From contig CP019326.1 of NCBI GenBank assembly GCA_001971685.1, forward strand, positions 1,612,001 through 1,676,000: a DNA stretch of 64,000 nt. Reading direction: 5' to 3'. The position numbers were made by a program, and so were the translations under genes. Source of the DNA: Halomonas sp. 1513 (GTDB taxonomy: Bacteria; Pseudomonadota; Gammaproteobacteria; Pseudomonadales; Halomonadaceae). A model generated the notes under the pieces. That model did no database searches. It saw only the letters and a program-made list of their open reading frames with translations, and was not told where the DNA came from. Below, piece by piece: positions 38,938-48,528 of the stretch (positions are counted from its first letter, which is position 1; each line of letters opens with the position of its first letter).

Positions 38938-41757
38938 TTACTCGACCAGCACCGGCGTCAGCCACGCCTTGGCGAAGGCCTCGCCGGTCACCGGCTTGCC
39001 GAAATAGTAGCCCTGGGCCTGCCGGCAGCCCAGGGCGAGCAGCGCCTCGGCCTGCTCGACGCTCTCGACGCCCTCGGCCACGGTATCCATCTGCAGGCTG
39101 CGCGCCATGGCGATGATGGTGGTGACGATGGCGTGGTCGTTCTCGTTGTGCAGCATGTCGGCGACGAACGACATGTCGATCTTGATCTTGTCGGCGGCGA
39201 AGCGCTTGAGGTAGGCGAGCGACGAGTAGCCGGTGCCGAAGTCGTCGATGGAGAGCCCGAAGCCCAGTGTTTTGAGGGCCTCGGTCATGGCGATGGCCTG
39301 GTCGGGATCGCTCATGAAGCCGCTTTCGGTGAGTTCCAGACCGAGCTGGCCGGCGGCGATGCCGTGTTCGGCACAGCTGCGCTGCAGGGTGGTGATCAAC
39401 TGGTCGTCATCGAACTGCCGCGAGGCGACGTTGATCGCCAACTGGCCGGGCACCACCAGGCCAGCGGCCTGCCAGGCGGCGAGCTGGCGACAGGTAGCGT
39501 CGATCACCCAGTTGCCGAGGGGCACGATCATGCCGCGCTCTTCGGCCAGCGGTATGAAGTCGGCCGGGCTCACGACACCCAGCTCGGGGTCGTGCCAGCG
39601 GCACAGCACCTCGGCGCCCACCAGGCGGAGCGATGCGAGATCGATCTGCGGCTGGAAGTGCAAACTCAGCGAGCCGTCGGCCAGCGCCGCACTGAGGCGC
39701 TTGGCCATATCCAGCCGCGAGGCGAGCGCTGCCCCCATGTGCGGCTCGAAGAAGCGGAAAGGGACGTCCTGCTGCTTGGCCTGATACATGGCGATGTCGG
39801 CGTGCTTGAGCAGCTCGCGGGCGCTGCCGGCATCGTCTGGGTAGAAGGCGATGCCGATGCTGACCTCGAGCTCGAAGGCCTGCTCGTCGAGCTGCAAGGG
39901 GGCTTCCAGCGAGCGCAGCAGGCGATCGGCGGTATGGGTGATGGTGTAGACATCGCTGGGGTCGACCAGTACCACGAACTCGTCACCACCCAGCCGTGCC
40001 AGGTATTCGTTGCCCGTCAGCGCAGCGGAGAAGCTGTTGGCGACGGCGGCCAGCACCTTGTCGCCGATATCGTGGCCGAGGGTGTCGTTGATGTCCTTAA
40101 AGCGATTGAGGTCGAGCAGCATCAGCCCCACCCGCGTGCCGTCGGCGCGTGCCAGGGCGCTATCGAGGCGTTGCATGAAGGCGGTGCGATTGGGCAGTCC
40201 GGTGCCCGGGTCGCGGTAGGCGAGGCGACGAATGCGCGCCTCGTCCTCCTGACGCTCCAACTCGGCAGCGACCCCGGCGGCAAAGATCTGCAGCACGCTG
40301 GTGACCAGCTCGGTGTCATGCAGCGGCTGGGCGAACATCACCCCGATCAGCCCGAACGGCTCGCCGTTGGCATCGTCGAGCCGGCGCCCGGCATAGGCGC
40401 GCACCCAACTAAGCACGTCACGGCCCTCCACCGGCAGGCGCTTACCTGCATCGTCGTGGACGATGCACTCGGTCTCGAGCAGTACGTCCTCGCAGGGTGC
40501 GCCGGGCAGCGTATAGCTGAAGTTGGGCTGGCGCTGGCCGTCGATGACGATGGTCAAGGTGTTGGCGAGAGTGGGATCGGCGTCGTCGATGCGCGCGATA
40601 AATGCCAGGTCGGCTTCCAGCGCCTCGGCCATGTGGTGAGTGAGCTGGTCGAGAAACTCTTCGCCGCTGCGCGCGCTGACCGCCGAGGCGATCTTGAGCA
40701 CCGCTCGCTGGATGCGCTGCTGGGCGAGTCGCTGGCGCAGGGTGTCGATGCCGAAGGCCAGGTTGTCGGCCAGTTCGCAGAGCAGCTGGCGCTCCTCGTC
40801 GCGGATCGGGTCGGTGTTCGACTGATACAGCGCGAGGATGCCGAAGACCTGCCCCCCGCGTTTGAGCGGCAGGCAGATCATGCTCTGAAAGCCATGCGCA
40901 AGGGCCATCTCTCGCCAGCTGATGAAGCTCGGATCCTTGGCCAGGTCGGCAATGATCACCGGCTCGCCGCTGCGCACCGTTCTGCCCGCCGGGCCGCGGC
41001 CGTTGTGGCGCTGCGCCGACCAGCTCAACGAGATCTGATCGAGGTAGCCTTCGACGATCCCCGCCGACGCCTGGGGCTCGATGCACTTGTCATCGTCATG
41101 CCTGGCGAAGCCGACCCAGGCCATGCGGTAGCCGCCCACGTCGACCGCCAGCTGGCAGATCGCCTCCAGCAGCTGCTGCTCCTGCTCGGCCTGGATCAGC
41201 GCCTCGTTGCAGCGGCTGAGCAGCTTGAGGGCGCGATTGGTGCTCAGTAGTCGCTCGCGGTGGAACTGCTCGCTCTCGCGGCGGGCGAGCTCCGCACCGG
41301 CCCGCGCGGCGGTGATGCGCAGCACCTCCTCGGCATGGCGCGACATATCGATGGGCTGGGTATGCAGGGCGGCGACCAGGCCCAGCGGGCGTCCGTCAGG
41401 GGCATACATCGGCACGCCGAGATAGGCCTCGGCGTCGAGATCGGCGAGCATCGGATCGTCGGGAAACAGCGAGCAGACGTGGCGGGGATAGTGGCAGGGG
41501 GCATGCCCGTTGACCTGCTCGCAGGGCGTGCCGGCCAGCGGGTAGCTGATATTGTCGACTAATCGGCCGTGGGCCCATAGCGCCAGGCTGGTGGCTTGGC
41601 TGGCATCGGTGTCGACCCGGGCGACCATCACGTAATCGACGCCCAGGATACCTCCCAGCGCAGCCACCAGCTGCTCGAAGAAGGTCTCGTCGGTGGCCAT
41701 CGACAGGCTGTCGGCCAGGCGCCGGAAGACGTCGTGAGAGGTCACCAGGTCATTCAA
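38938..41757 (-). CDS. GAF-rich GGDEF-EAL protein
   Basis: A 939-residue soluble c-di-GMP protein with three GAF-like sensor segments (about 10-150, 185-340, 345-500), then GGDEF and EAL. GGDEF is intact (ARLGGDEFVVLVD). The EAL signature reads GAEVLCRW (Val for Ala), a common tolerated change; DDFGTGYSSL and EGVES are intact, so phosphodiesterase activity is plausible. The best start is a TTG at 41757: GGGAGG lies 9 nt before it, while the nearby ATG at 41753 is out of frame. The first and third GAF segments resemble each other (both contain P-x-A-G/A-P-C-E), suggesting internal duplication. Confidence 0.92.
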   Translation of the reverse strand: MNDLVTSHDVFRRLADSLSMATDETFFEQLVAALGGILGVDYVMVARVDTDASQATSLALWAHGRLVDNISYPLAGTPCEQVNGHAPCHYPRHVCSLFPDDPMLADLDAEAYLGVPMYAPDGRPLGLVAALHTQPIDMSRHAEEVLRITAARAGAELARRESEQFHRERLLSTNRALKLLSRCNEALIQAEQEQQLLEAICQLAVDVGGYRMAWVGFARHDDDKCIEPQASAGIVEGYLDQISLSWSAQRHNGRGPAGRTVRSGEPVIIADLAKDPSFISWREMALAHGFQSMICLPLKRGGQVFGILALYQSNTDPIRDEERQLLCELADNLAFGIDTLRQRLAQQRIQRAVLKIASAVSARSGEEFLDQLTHHMAEALEADLAFIARIDDADPTLANTLTIVIDGQRQPNFSYTLPGAPCEDVLLETECIVHDDAGKRLPVEGRDVLSWVRAYAGRRLDDANGEPFGLIGVMFAQPLHDTELVTSVLQIFAAGVAAELERQEDEARIRRLAYRDPGTGLPNRTAFMQRLDSALARADGTRVGLMLLDLNRFKDINDTLGHDIGDKVLAAVANSFSAALTGNEYLARLGGDEFVVLVDPSDVYTITHTADRLLRSLEAPLQLDEQAFELEVSIGIAFYPDDAGSARELLKHADIAMYQAKQQDVPFRFFEPHMGAALASRLDMAKRLSAALADGSLSLHFQPQIDLASLRLVGAEVLCRWHDPELGVVSPADFIPLAEERGMIVPLGNWVIDATCRQLAAWQAAGLVVPGQLAINVASRQFDDDQLITTLQRSCAEHGIAAGQLGLELTESGFMSDPDQAIAMTEALKTLGFGLSIDDFGTGYSSLAYLKRFAADKIKIDMSFVADMLHNENDHAIVTTIIAMARSLQMDTVAEGVESVEQAEALLALGCRQAQGYYFGKPVTGEAFAKAWLTPVLVE

Positions 41758-42068
41758 TCGTGAGATCCTCCCGACGGTAGATGGGCGTGATGCCTTGCAG
41801 GAAATATCGGCAATTCAGGTATTTGCTTGAGCGACCTGGTATGTCCCGAGTCAGTATCAGTATAGCGATGTCATGCCATCGGCTGAATGTGCCACTGCCT
41901 ACGTCGCATGGCGGCGTGATGCGGCGCGGTTGTTGCTGGTACGTATGCCAGTAGTTGCCGGACTGTGTCGAGCGCGACAATACTGAACGTCGTGATACTA
42001 CCGGCTCGAGGTAGGAGGAGAAATGGGTCAGCCGGTTGAAAGTGTCACCAGGCGCGCTACTGTCGAAT
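41758..42068. other. intergenic stretch without recognised features
   Basis: This 311-nt gap between the GGDEF-EAL start and the tRNA 3' end holds the GGGAGG ribosome site next to 41757. I found no convincing ORF, promoter match, repeat or RNA. Confidence 0.6.
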
Positions 42069-42153
<85 letters not shown>

Positions 42154-42186
42154 ATTTGCTGCAGTAGTGCTGTCCAAGCCGCCCAT

Positions 42187-42214
42187 ATTCTACGGATGCC
42201 CGAAACCAAGTCAA
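42187..42214 (-). promoter_or_regulatory. promoter of tRNA-Leu
   Basis: On the minus strand TTGACT (42214-42209), a 16-bp spacer and TAGAAT (42192-42187) form a near-consensus sigma-70 promoter about 34 nt before the tRNA. It sits just after the bioD stop. Confidence 0.8.
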
Positions 42215-42218
42215 CGCG

Positions 42219-42890
42219 TTATTCCGGCAGATGCAGGTAGTCGGCGACCCCCGCGGGCGTGGGCTGAATCAGGTAGGGCACCTGGCCCAGGCAGGGGGCG
42301 TCCAGGTACTGGGAGAGGCTGGACAGATTGTCCTCGGCGGCGTCCATGTGCGGATCGAGCCGGTTGGCGACCCAGCCGGCGACGCGAACGCCGTCGCGAC
42401 GTATCGCCTCCAGGGTCAGGCGGGCGTGGTTGATCGCCCCCAGCCGTACACCGACCACCAGGATCACCGGCAGGGCGAGCAGGCGGGCCAGGCCGGCGAG
42501 ATCCTCTTCGGCGTCGAGTGGGACCCGCCAGCCGCCGGCGCCCTCCACCAGCGTGACATCGCGCCCCTCGGCCAGCCGCGGTACCAGCCGCTCGGCCAGC
42601 GCGGAGAGGCTCAGCGTGACCTCGGCCTGACGAGCGGCGAGATGCGGGGCGATGGCCGGGGCGAAGGCAAAGGGGTTGACCTCGGCATAGCCGAGCGGCG
42701 GGTGACTGACCGCCTGCAGGGCGAGGGCATCGCGGTTGCGCAGGCCGTCGGGGGTTTCATCGCAGCCCGACGCGATGGGCTTGAGCCCCTGGGTGGTCAG
42801 GCCCTGGCGGCGGGCCAGGGCCAGCAGCCCGCAGGCCACCAGGGTCTTGCCGGCGTCGGTGTCGGTGCCGGTGACGAAGTAGGCTTTCAT
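42219..42890 (-). CDS. bioD: dethiobiotin synthetase
   Basis: Closes the ureido ring of dethiobiotin from DAPA, CO2 and ATP. The 223-residue protein starts MKAYFVTGTDTDAGKTLVAC, the P-loop form GTDTxxGKT; a long upstream in-frame extension to 43412 is only shadow sequence inside bioC. KPIASG and VEGAGGWRVPL motifs are present. It is the last gene of the minus-strand bioBFHCD operon and overlaps bioC by ATGA. Confidence 0.96.
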   Translation of the reverse strand: MKAYFVTGTDTDAGKTLVACGLLALARRQGLTTQGLKPIASGCDETPDGLRNRDALALQAVSHPPLGYAEVNPFAFAPAIAPHLAARQAEVTLSLSALAERLVPRLAEGRDVTLVEGAGGWRVPLDAEEDLAGLARLLALPVILVVGVRLGAINHARLTLEAIRRDGVRVAGWVANRLDPHMDAAEDNLSSLSQYLDAPCLGQVPYLIQPTPAGVADYLHLPE

Positions 42891-43699
42891 GGGCTCGTCT
42901 CGCTCGACGGGGTGGGATGGGGCCCGCGCTGCAGGATCAGGGTCAGGCGCTGGTAGGTGACCGGCAGGCCCGCGGTCTCGCGGAAACGTTCGTAGCGCTG
43001 GCGGGCGCACTGCAGGTCGCGACGGGTCAACGGCGCCTGCCCCGGTGGGGCTGGGCGCTGCGCACCGACACCCTTGATCGACGCCATGACCGCGCCGAAG
43101 TCCGGGTAGTGAAAGCGCTCGCTGACCTGCTCGACGACGACCCCGAGGCCGGCACTCCGGCAGGCAGCAACGACCCGCGCCGGCGCCGCAAAGTCGAGCA
43201 GCGCCCTCGGCCGTGGCCAGGCCTCGGCCACTTCGGCCAGGGTGCCGGGGGCCAGGGTGTTGATCAGCGCCGTGCCGCCGGGGGCCAGCACGCGATGAAG
43301 TTCGCCGAACGTCTGCTCCGGGTCCGGGCACCACTGCAGTGCCAGGTTGGAAAACACCAGGTCTAGGCTGGCGTCGGCCAGCGGCAGGCGCGCGGCGTCG
43401 GCGCATAGCCATTGGCCACGCCCGGCAGAGCGTCGCCGGGCCTCGGCCAGCATGCCCGGGGCCAGGTCGAGGCCCAGGACGCTGGTGCGATAGTGCGCGG
43501 CGAGGCGCGTGGTCCAGTGCCCCGGGCCGCAGCCCAGGTCGAGGATGGTGGTGGCGCGGCTCGGGAGATGCTGCCAGAGCGCCTCGCCCATGCGCTGCTG
43601 GGCGCCGGCCAGGGCCAGGTAGCGTGGCGCGGCGCGGCTGAAGCTTTGCGCCACGTTGCGCTGCCAGTCGGGGGCAGCAACCGAGGCGGGCATGTTCAC
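42887..43699 (-). CDS. bioC: malonyl-ACP O-methyltransferase
   Basis: BioC methylates malonyl-ACP so that fatty-acid enzymes can build the pimeloyl chain. The 270-residue protein has the SAM-binding motif ILDLGCGPGHWTTRLA near residue 52, an ALQWC segment and the YQRLTLIL end. The GTG at 43699 overlaps the bioH stop (GTGA); a second possible start, ATG 43693, is close. BioH, encoded next door, later removes this methyl group. Confidence 0.93.
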   Translation of the reverse strand: MNMPASVAAPDWQRNVAQSFSRAAPRYLALAGAQQRMGEALWQHLPSRATTILDLGCGPGHWTTRLAAHYRTSVLGLDLAPGMLAEARRRSAGRGQWLCADAARLPLADASLDLVFSNLALQWCPDPEQTFGELHRVLAPGGTALINTLAPGTLAEVAEAWPRPRALLDFAAPARVVAACRSAGLGVVVEQVSERFHYPDFGAVMASIKGVGAQRPAPPGQAPLTRRDLQCARQRYERFRETAGLPVTYQRLTLILQRGPHPTPSSETSP

Positions 43700-44424
43700 T
43701 GGCGCTCCATGGTGCTGGTGTGACTCAAGCCGTCAGCCAGCCGCTGCAGCGCACAGGCCAGCGCGGCAGGCTGCGAGAGCATCGCGCAGTGGCCGCTGTC
43801 GGGCAGCGCCTCGGCGCCCGGTGGCAGGCCATCCGGCGCGAGCATCGGGTCGCGGGTGCCGTATAGCCAGGCCACCGGGCAGGGTGCGGCCGATACCAGG
43901 TGCTGGGCGTCGAGCTCGCCAAGCTGGGCCAGGCCGGCGCTCAGCGTCGGCAACGCCGCCGGCGGGGTGTCGCCGAGCAGGCCGGTGAGGCGGCGGTAGG
44001 TATCGCGCGGCGACGCTTCGCCGCCTGCCTGCCAGCGCAGGAAATGTCGCCAGCTGGCCGCGGGGGCGCGGGCGAAGGCGCGGCAAAAGTCGTTCAGCGC
44101 GGCCTCGCTCACCGCGGCCGGGTGGTGGAAGCGCGGCCCCATGCCGAGCATGATCAGGCCGCGCGGGGCGGGCAGCGTTTGGCTGAGCGCGGCGGCCAGC
44201 AGCCCGCCCAGCGACCAGCCGACCCACACGGCATCTGCGGGCAGCGCATCGGCCATCGCCGCGGCCAGCGCATCGAGGTCAGCGGGCCTATCCAGCGCGG
44301 GCTGCTCACCGTAGCCGGGCCAGTCGGGGGTGGCGACCTCCCAGCCGTTGGACCAGTGGGGCGCCAGGGTGTGCCAGATGCGCGCATCGACGCCCCAGCC
44401 GTGCAGCAGGGTCAGGCGTGGCAT
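43696..44424 (-). CDS. bioH: pimeloyl-ACP methyl ester esterase
   Basis: An alpha/beta hydrolase that cleaves pimeloyl-ACP methyl ester, ending chain growth in biotin synthesis. The 242-residue protein starts MPRLTLLHGWGVDARIW; the nucleophile elbow is VGWSLGGLLA (Ser near 82), the acid is in YGTRDPM and the His in LPDSGHCAML. It overlaps bioF by 13 nt. bioH inside the bio operon, rather than unlinked as in E. coli, is the common arrangement in pseudomonads and relatives. Confidence 0.93.
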   Translation of the reverse strand: MPRLTLLHGWGVDARIWHTLAPHWSNGWEVATPDWPGYGEQPALDRPADLDALAAAMADALPADAVWVGWSLGGLLAAALSQTLPAPRGLIMLGMGPRFHHPAAVSEAALNDFCRAFARAPAASWRHFLRWQAGGEASPRDTYRRLTGLLGDTPPAALPTLSAGLAQLGELDAQHLVSAAPCPVAWLYGTRDPMLAPDGLPPGAEALPDSGHCAMLSQPAALACALQRLADGLSHTSTMERQ

Positions 44425-45566
44425 CGCGCGTCTCGCTCCTGCGCCTGGCAGGCGATCAGTGCCGCGACCAGGTGCTCGATCATCGCCGGCGAATGCGCGG
44501 CGGAGAGTGTGATGCGCAGGCGCGCCGTGCCGGCGGGAACCGTCGGCGGCCGAATCGCAGCGACCTGGCAGCCGTGAGCGGCGAGGCTGGCCTGCCAGGC
44601 GAGGGCGCGGGCCGCATCGCCCAGCAGCAGCGGCTGGATCGGGGTATGACTGTCGAGCAGCGGCAGCCCCGCGGCGCTGGCCAGGCGGTGGAACAGTGCG
44701 ATATTGGCGTGGAGCCGCGCACGACGCTCGGGTTGGGTATCGATGATATCCAGCGCAGCCAGGCTCGCCGCGGCTACCCCGGGAGGCAGTGCCGTGGTGT
44801 AGCGATAGGGCCGCGCGAACTGGATCAGTGACTCGATCAGGGTCGCGTCGCCGGCGACGAAGGCGCCGAAGCTGCCCAGCGCCTTGCCCAGCGTGCCGAC
44901 CAGGATTGGTACCTCGTCGCAGCCGATGGCGCGACCCACGCAGCCGTCGCCGTGATGCCCCAGTACGCCGATTCCGTGGGCGTCGTCGATCATCAGCACT
45001 GCCGCATGGCGCTGGGCCAGCGCCGCCAGGTCGCGGACATCGGCGACGTCGCCGTCCATGCTGAACACGCCGTCGCTGATGATCAGTGCCGCGCTGGCGG
45101 CGGGGCGCCGTGTCAGCAGCTTGGCCAGGTCGTCGAGGTCGCGATGGTGGTAGCGCCGCGAGCTAGCGCCCGCGAGTACCGCTCCGTCGAGCAGCGAGGC
45201 GTGGTTGAGGCGGTCGTGAAAGAGCCGTGTCTGGGCGTTGCAAAGCGTCTGGATGACAGCCAGGTTGGCCATGTAGCCGGTGGAGAACAGCAGCGCCCGG
45301 GGGCGGCCGACCAGCGCGGCGAGCCGCTGCTCGAGGGCCTCGTGGACCTCGCGGTGGCCGCTGACCAGATGCGAGGCGCCGCTGCCGGCACCCAGGCGGT
45401 GGGCCGCCTCGGCCTGGGCCTCGGCCAGCCGCGGGTCCCGGGCAAGGCCCAGGTAGTCGTTGCCGGCAAAGTCCAGCAGCCTGGCCGCGTGGCTGGCACG
45501 CTGGCGCCATAGGCCGCGCTGGCGCTGATCGGCCAGGCGGCGCTCGAGCTGCTGCCAGAGGCTCAT
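44412..45566 (-). CDS. bioF: 8-amino-7-oxononanoate synthase
   Basis: A PLP enzyme condensing alanine with pimeloyl-ACP. The 384-residue protein has the DDAHGIGVLGHHG segment (PLP contact Asp) and the PLP lysine in LVGTLGKALGSFGAF (near residue 229), with the substrate motif GSGASHLVSGH upstream. It starts 2 nt after bioB and overlaps bioH. Length and motifs are complete. Confidence 0.95.
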   Translation of the reverse strand: MSLWQQLERRLADQRQRGLWRQRASHAARLLDFAGNDYLGLARDPRLAEAQAEAAHRLGAGSGASHLVSGHREVHEALEQRLAALVGRPRALLFSTGYMANLAVIQTLCNAQTRLFHDRLNHASLLDGAVLAGASSRRYHHRDLDDLAKLLTRRPAASAALIISDGVFSMDGDVADVRDLAALAQRHAAVLMIDDAHGIGVLGHHGDGCVGRAIGCDEVPILVGTLGKALGSFGAFVAGDATLIESLIQFARPYRYTTALPPGVAAASLAALDIIDTQPERRARLHANIALFHRLASAAGLPLLDSHTPIQPLLLGDAARALAWQASLAAHGCQVAAIRPPTVPAGTARLRITLSAAHSPAMIEHLVAALIACQAQERDARCHA

Positions 45567-45568
45567 CG

Positions 45569-46576
45569 TCAGGCGTGCTCGGCGATGCCCGTCGCGGTGG
45601 CATCGTAGTAGCGCGGCGCTTCCGGGTGCAGGCCGAGCTTGTCGAACATGGCGCGGTCGCGGACCACGCTGGGATTCTCGGTGGTCAGCAGGGTGTCACC
45701 GTGGAAGATCGAGTTGGCGCCGGCCAGAAACGCCAGCGCCTGGGTCGACTCATCCATCTGCTCGCGACCGGCAGAGAGTCGCACGTGGCTCCTGGGCATC
45801 AGGATACGCGCCACGGCGATGGCGCGGACGAATTCGATGGGGTCCAGGTCCTCAACGTTTTCGAGCGGCGTGCCCGGGACCTTGACCAGCATGTTGATCG
45901 GTACCGACTCGGGGTGCGGGGTCAGCCGTGCCAGCTGCTGCATCAGTCCGGCGCGGTCGGCGGGTGCCTCGCCCATGCCGAGAATGCCGCCGGAGCAGAC
46001 CTTCATGCCGGCGTCGCGCACATGCCCGAGGGTATCGAGGCGATCGCCATAGCTGCGGGTGGTGATGATCTCGCCGTAGTACTCGGGGGAAGTGTCGAGA
46101 TTGTGGTTGTAGTAGTCGAGGCCGGCATCGGCCAGGCGCGCCGCCTGGTCACCGTCTACCATCCCCAGCGTCATGCAGGTCTCGAGCCCCAGCGCCTTGA
46201 CCCGTTTGACCATCTCCAGCACCACGTCGAGGTCGCGCTCCCGCGGGCTGCGCCAGGCGGCGCCCATGCAGAAGCGGCTGGCGCCGGCGGCCTTGGCGGC
46301 AGCGGCCTGTTCGACCACCTTGTCGATCTCGAGCAGCTTCTCCTTGTCGAGCCCGGTGTTGTAGTGGCCCGACTGGGGGCAGTACTTGCAGTCCTCGGGG
46401 CAGGCGCCGGTCTTGATCGAGAGCAGGGTGGCCACTTGCACGGCGTTGGCGTCGAAGTGGGCGCGGTGCACCTGCTGGGCGCGATACAGCAGGTCGTTGA
46501 AGGGCAGGGCAAACAGCGCCTGGATCTCGTCCAGGTGCCAGTCGTGGCGCACGGCGGTATCGGTGGCTAAGGTCAT
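45569..46576 (-). CDS. bioB: biotin synthase
   Basis: A radical-SAM enzyme inserting sulfur into dethiobiotin. The 335-residue protein has the [10 protein letters not shown] motif (CxxxCxxC, near residue 58) binding the [4Fe-4S] cluster and conserved NHNLDTS and RLSAGR segments (the latter provides the [2Fe-2S] Arg ligand). It is the first gene of the operon; the 5' leader holds a hairpin GACTGA-GCATT-TCAGTC (minus strand) overlapping a BirA-like half-site. bioA is not in the window. Confidence 0.97.
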   Translation of the reverse strand: MTLATDTAVRHDWHLDEIQALFALPFNDLLYRAQQVHRAHFDANAVQVATLLSIKTGACPEDCKYCPQSGHYNTGLDKEKLLEIDKVVEQAAAAKAAGASRFCMGAAWRSPRERDLDVVLEMVKRVKALGLETCMTLGMVDGDQAARLADAGLDYYNHNLDTSPEYYGEIITTRSYGDRLDTLGHVRDAGMKVCSGGILGMGEAPADRAGLMQQLARLTPHPESVPINMLVKVPGTPLENVEDLDPIEFVRAIAVARILMPRSHVRLSAGREQMDESTQALAFLAGANSIFHGDTLLTTENPSVVRDRAMFDKLGLHPEAPRYYDATATGIAEHA

Positions 46577-46603
46577 GGTAGTGTCCGCTGGGACTGAAAT
46601 GCT

Positions 46604-46635
46604 CAGTCAACATGTCAGGCTTTTTGGGTTAACAA
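46604..46635. promoter_or_regulatory. BirA operator candidate 1 (bioB-comF spacer)
   Basis: CAGTCAACA (46604-46612), 14 nt, GGTTAACAA (46627-46635). The right half matches the BirA consensus (GGTTTACAA-like) well; the left half is degenerate. Its position in front of bioB fits biotin-responsive repression. Confidence 0.55.
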
Positions 46636-46649
46636 GGATGATAAGGCCT

Positions 46650-47369
46650 ATGCCACTTCTGTCAACTGCGTGGGTAGGGAAGGTTGACAGGGCGCTGCGC
46701 CAAGCGCTTCCCGGTCGCTGCCACTTCTGCCTGGCTCCCTCGTTACCCGAGGCGCCGTGGTGTGAGGCGTGCCTGGTGACGCTGCCGTGGAACCTGCCGG
46801 CCTGCCCGCGCTGTGCCGAGCCGCTACCGCCCTTGACGCCGGCCGGCCTGGCCTGCGGCGCCTGCCTTAGCCAGCCGCCGAGTTTCGTCCGGGCGCGGGT
46901 CGCGCTGCGCTATGCTGATGAGGTGGCGCTGTTGATCCAGGGCTTCAAGTTCTCGGCCTCGCCGCGGGCGGGGGCGGTGCTGCTGGCGCTGCTCGAACAC
47001 CAGCTGCGCGGGGTGGAGCAGCTGCCCGAGGCGCTGGTGGCGGTACCGCTGCATCCGCGGCGCGCGCGAGAGCGCGGCTTCGATCAGGTTGCCTGGCTGG
47101 CCGAGCGCCTGGCCCGGCGTCTGGGCGTGCCGCTGATCGAGGCGCGGCGGCTACGCCATACGCCGAGCCAGGTGGGCCTGAGCCGCAAGGCACGGCGCCA
47201 CAACCTCAAGAAGGCCTTCAGCGTCGAGCGGGCGCTACCGGCGCATGTCGCCATCCTCGACGATATCGTCACCACCGGGGCGACCTGTGAGGCGCTGGCC
47301 CAGGCCTGCCAGGCCCGCGGTGCGACGCTGGTCGAGGTATGGGCGGTGGCGCGCACGCCGCGACAGTGA
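46650..47369 (+). CDS. comF: ComF family phosphoribosyltransferase-like protein
   Basis: A 239-residue ComF protein: an N-terminal double zinc-ribbon with CHFC, CEAC, CPRC and CGAC pairs (about residues 22-75) and a PRTase-fold domain with AVPLHPRRARERGFDQ and VAILDDIVTTGATCEAL. ComF is needed for DNA uptake in naturally competent bacteria and is near-universal next to bio genes in gammaproteobacteria. Starts at 46650 and 46638 are both possible; 46650 has AAGGA at 11 nt. A BirA-like palindrome lies within its first codons. Confidence 0.9.
   Translation: MPLLSTAWVGKVDRALRQALPGRCHFCLAPSLPEAPWCEACLVTLPWNLPACPRCAEPLPPLTPAGLACGACLSQPPSFVRARVALRYADEVALLIQGFKFSASPRAGAVLLALLEHQLRGVEQLPEALVAVPLHPRRARERGFDQVAWLAERLARRLGVPLIEARRLRHTPSQVGLSRKARRHNLKKAFSVERALPAHVAILDDIVTTGATCEALAQACQARGATLVEVWAVARTPRQ
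46659..46690. promoter_or_regulatory. BirA operator candidate 2 (inside the comF start)
   Basis: CTGTCAACT (46659-46667) and GGTTGACAG (46682-46690) flank 14 nt, an 8-of-9 inverted repeat with the same spacing as candidate 1 and closer symmetry to the BirA consensus. It overlaps comF codons 4 to 14. Confidence 0.55.
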
Positions 47370-47535
47370 GGAGGGGAGGCCTGCCGACGGATCAGTCCCG
47401 AGCGGTGCCAGGCGCAGCGATGCCTTGGCGTCCCTCGCTGGCAGTGGCGATCGGCTCCAAGGTCAATGAACACCACCTCGGCAGGCACGGCCAGCGACTG
47501 CTAAGATGCCAGGCTTTCCCCCTCAGGAGCCGAGC

Positions 47536-48528
47536 ATGGCGGACACCCCTCACCCCTTCGAACGGCTCAGCCCGGCGCGCATCGTGGCAGCGGTGGAGTC
47601 GCTGGGCCTGTGGCTGCCCGGCGAGCCCTTTGCCCTCAACAGCTATGAAAACCGGGTATTTCTGTTGAGCGACGACGAGCGGCGCCGCTGGGTGGCCAAG
47701 TTCTACCGCCCGGGGCGCTGGCGCGATGCCCAGATCCAGGAGGAGCACGACTTCCTGCTCGAACTGGCCGAGGCTGGCGTGCCGGTCGCCGCGCCTTGGC
47801 GCAACGCCGCCGGGGAGACGCTGCACCACTGGGAGGGCTTCCGCCTGACGCTGTTTCCCCAGGTCTCGGGTCAGGCCCCGGAACTCGAGAATCCCGAGCA
47901 CCTGTTCGCGCTGGGGGAGTTGATCGGCAAGGTGCACGCCGTAGGCGCGCGGCGGGCGTTCACCACCCGCCTGAGCCTGAACCTGAACGAGATGGTCGAG
48001 GAGGGGCGCGCCACGGTGCTGGGCGGCCCCTGGCTGACGCGCCGCCAGCGCGACGCCTACGCGCGTATCAGCGGCGCGTTGGCTGAGCAGCTGCGCGACT
48101 ATCGCTGGCCTGAGGAGGCAGCGATTCGCCTGCACGGCGACTGCCACCTCGGCAATATGCTGGGCCGCGACGTCGAGTTCAGCCTGGTCGACTTCGACGA
48201 TGCGCTGATGGGGCCGCGGGTGCAGGATCTATGGATGCTGCTCACCGCCCAGACGCCGGAGGAGCTGCAGTGGCAGCTCTCGGAGATACTCGAGGGGTAC
48301 GAGCAGGAGGCCGACTTCCCGCGCAGCGAGCTGGCGCTGATCGAGCCGCTGCGCACGCTGCGACTGCTGCGCCACAGCGCCTGGCTGACGGCGCGCTGGG
48401 AGGACCCGGCGTTTCCCCGCGCCTTCCCCTGGGCCGCCGAGGAGGGCTACTGGGACCAGCATATTCGCAGCCTGGAGCAGCAGCGCCAGGCGCTGGAGCA
48501 GCACCCGCGCTGGCTGGCCGCTTACTGA
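47536..48528 (+). CDS. srkA: stress response kinase A
   Basis: SrkA (YihE/RdoA) is an APH-like Ser/Thr kinase that protects cells from stress-induced death linked to MazEF and reactive oxygen. The 330-residue protein starts MADTPHPFERLSP (an in-frame start at 47506 adds an unconserved tail). Visible motifs: YENRVFLL with the ATP-site Lys in WVAKFYRP, the catalytic HGDCHLGNM and the metal-binding DFDDALMGP. Its last 7 nt overlap the convergent secreted-protein gene. srkA next to dsbA is common in enterics; here dsbA is absent. Confidence 0.92.
   Translation: MADTPHPFERLSPARIVAAVESLGLWLPGEPFALNSYENRVFLLSDDERRRWVAKFYRPGRWRDAQIQEEHDFLLELAEAGVPVAAPWRNAAGETLHHWEGFRLTLFPQVSGQAPELENPEHLFALGELIGKVHAVGARRAFTTRLSLNLNEMVEEGRATVLGGPWLTRRQRDAYARISGALAEQLRDYRWPEEAAIRLHGDCHLGNMLGRDVEFSLVDFDDALMGPRVQDLWMLLTAQTPEELQWQLSEILEGYEQEADFPRSELALIEPLRTLRLLRHSAWLTARWEDPAFPRAFPWAAEEGYWDQHIRSLEQQRQALEQHPRWLAAY

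Noticed and set aside
38917..41250. Long plus-strand frame opposite the GGDEF-EAL gene
   Set aside because: Antisense shadow; the minus strand encodes clear GAF, GGDEF and EAL domains.
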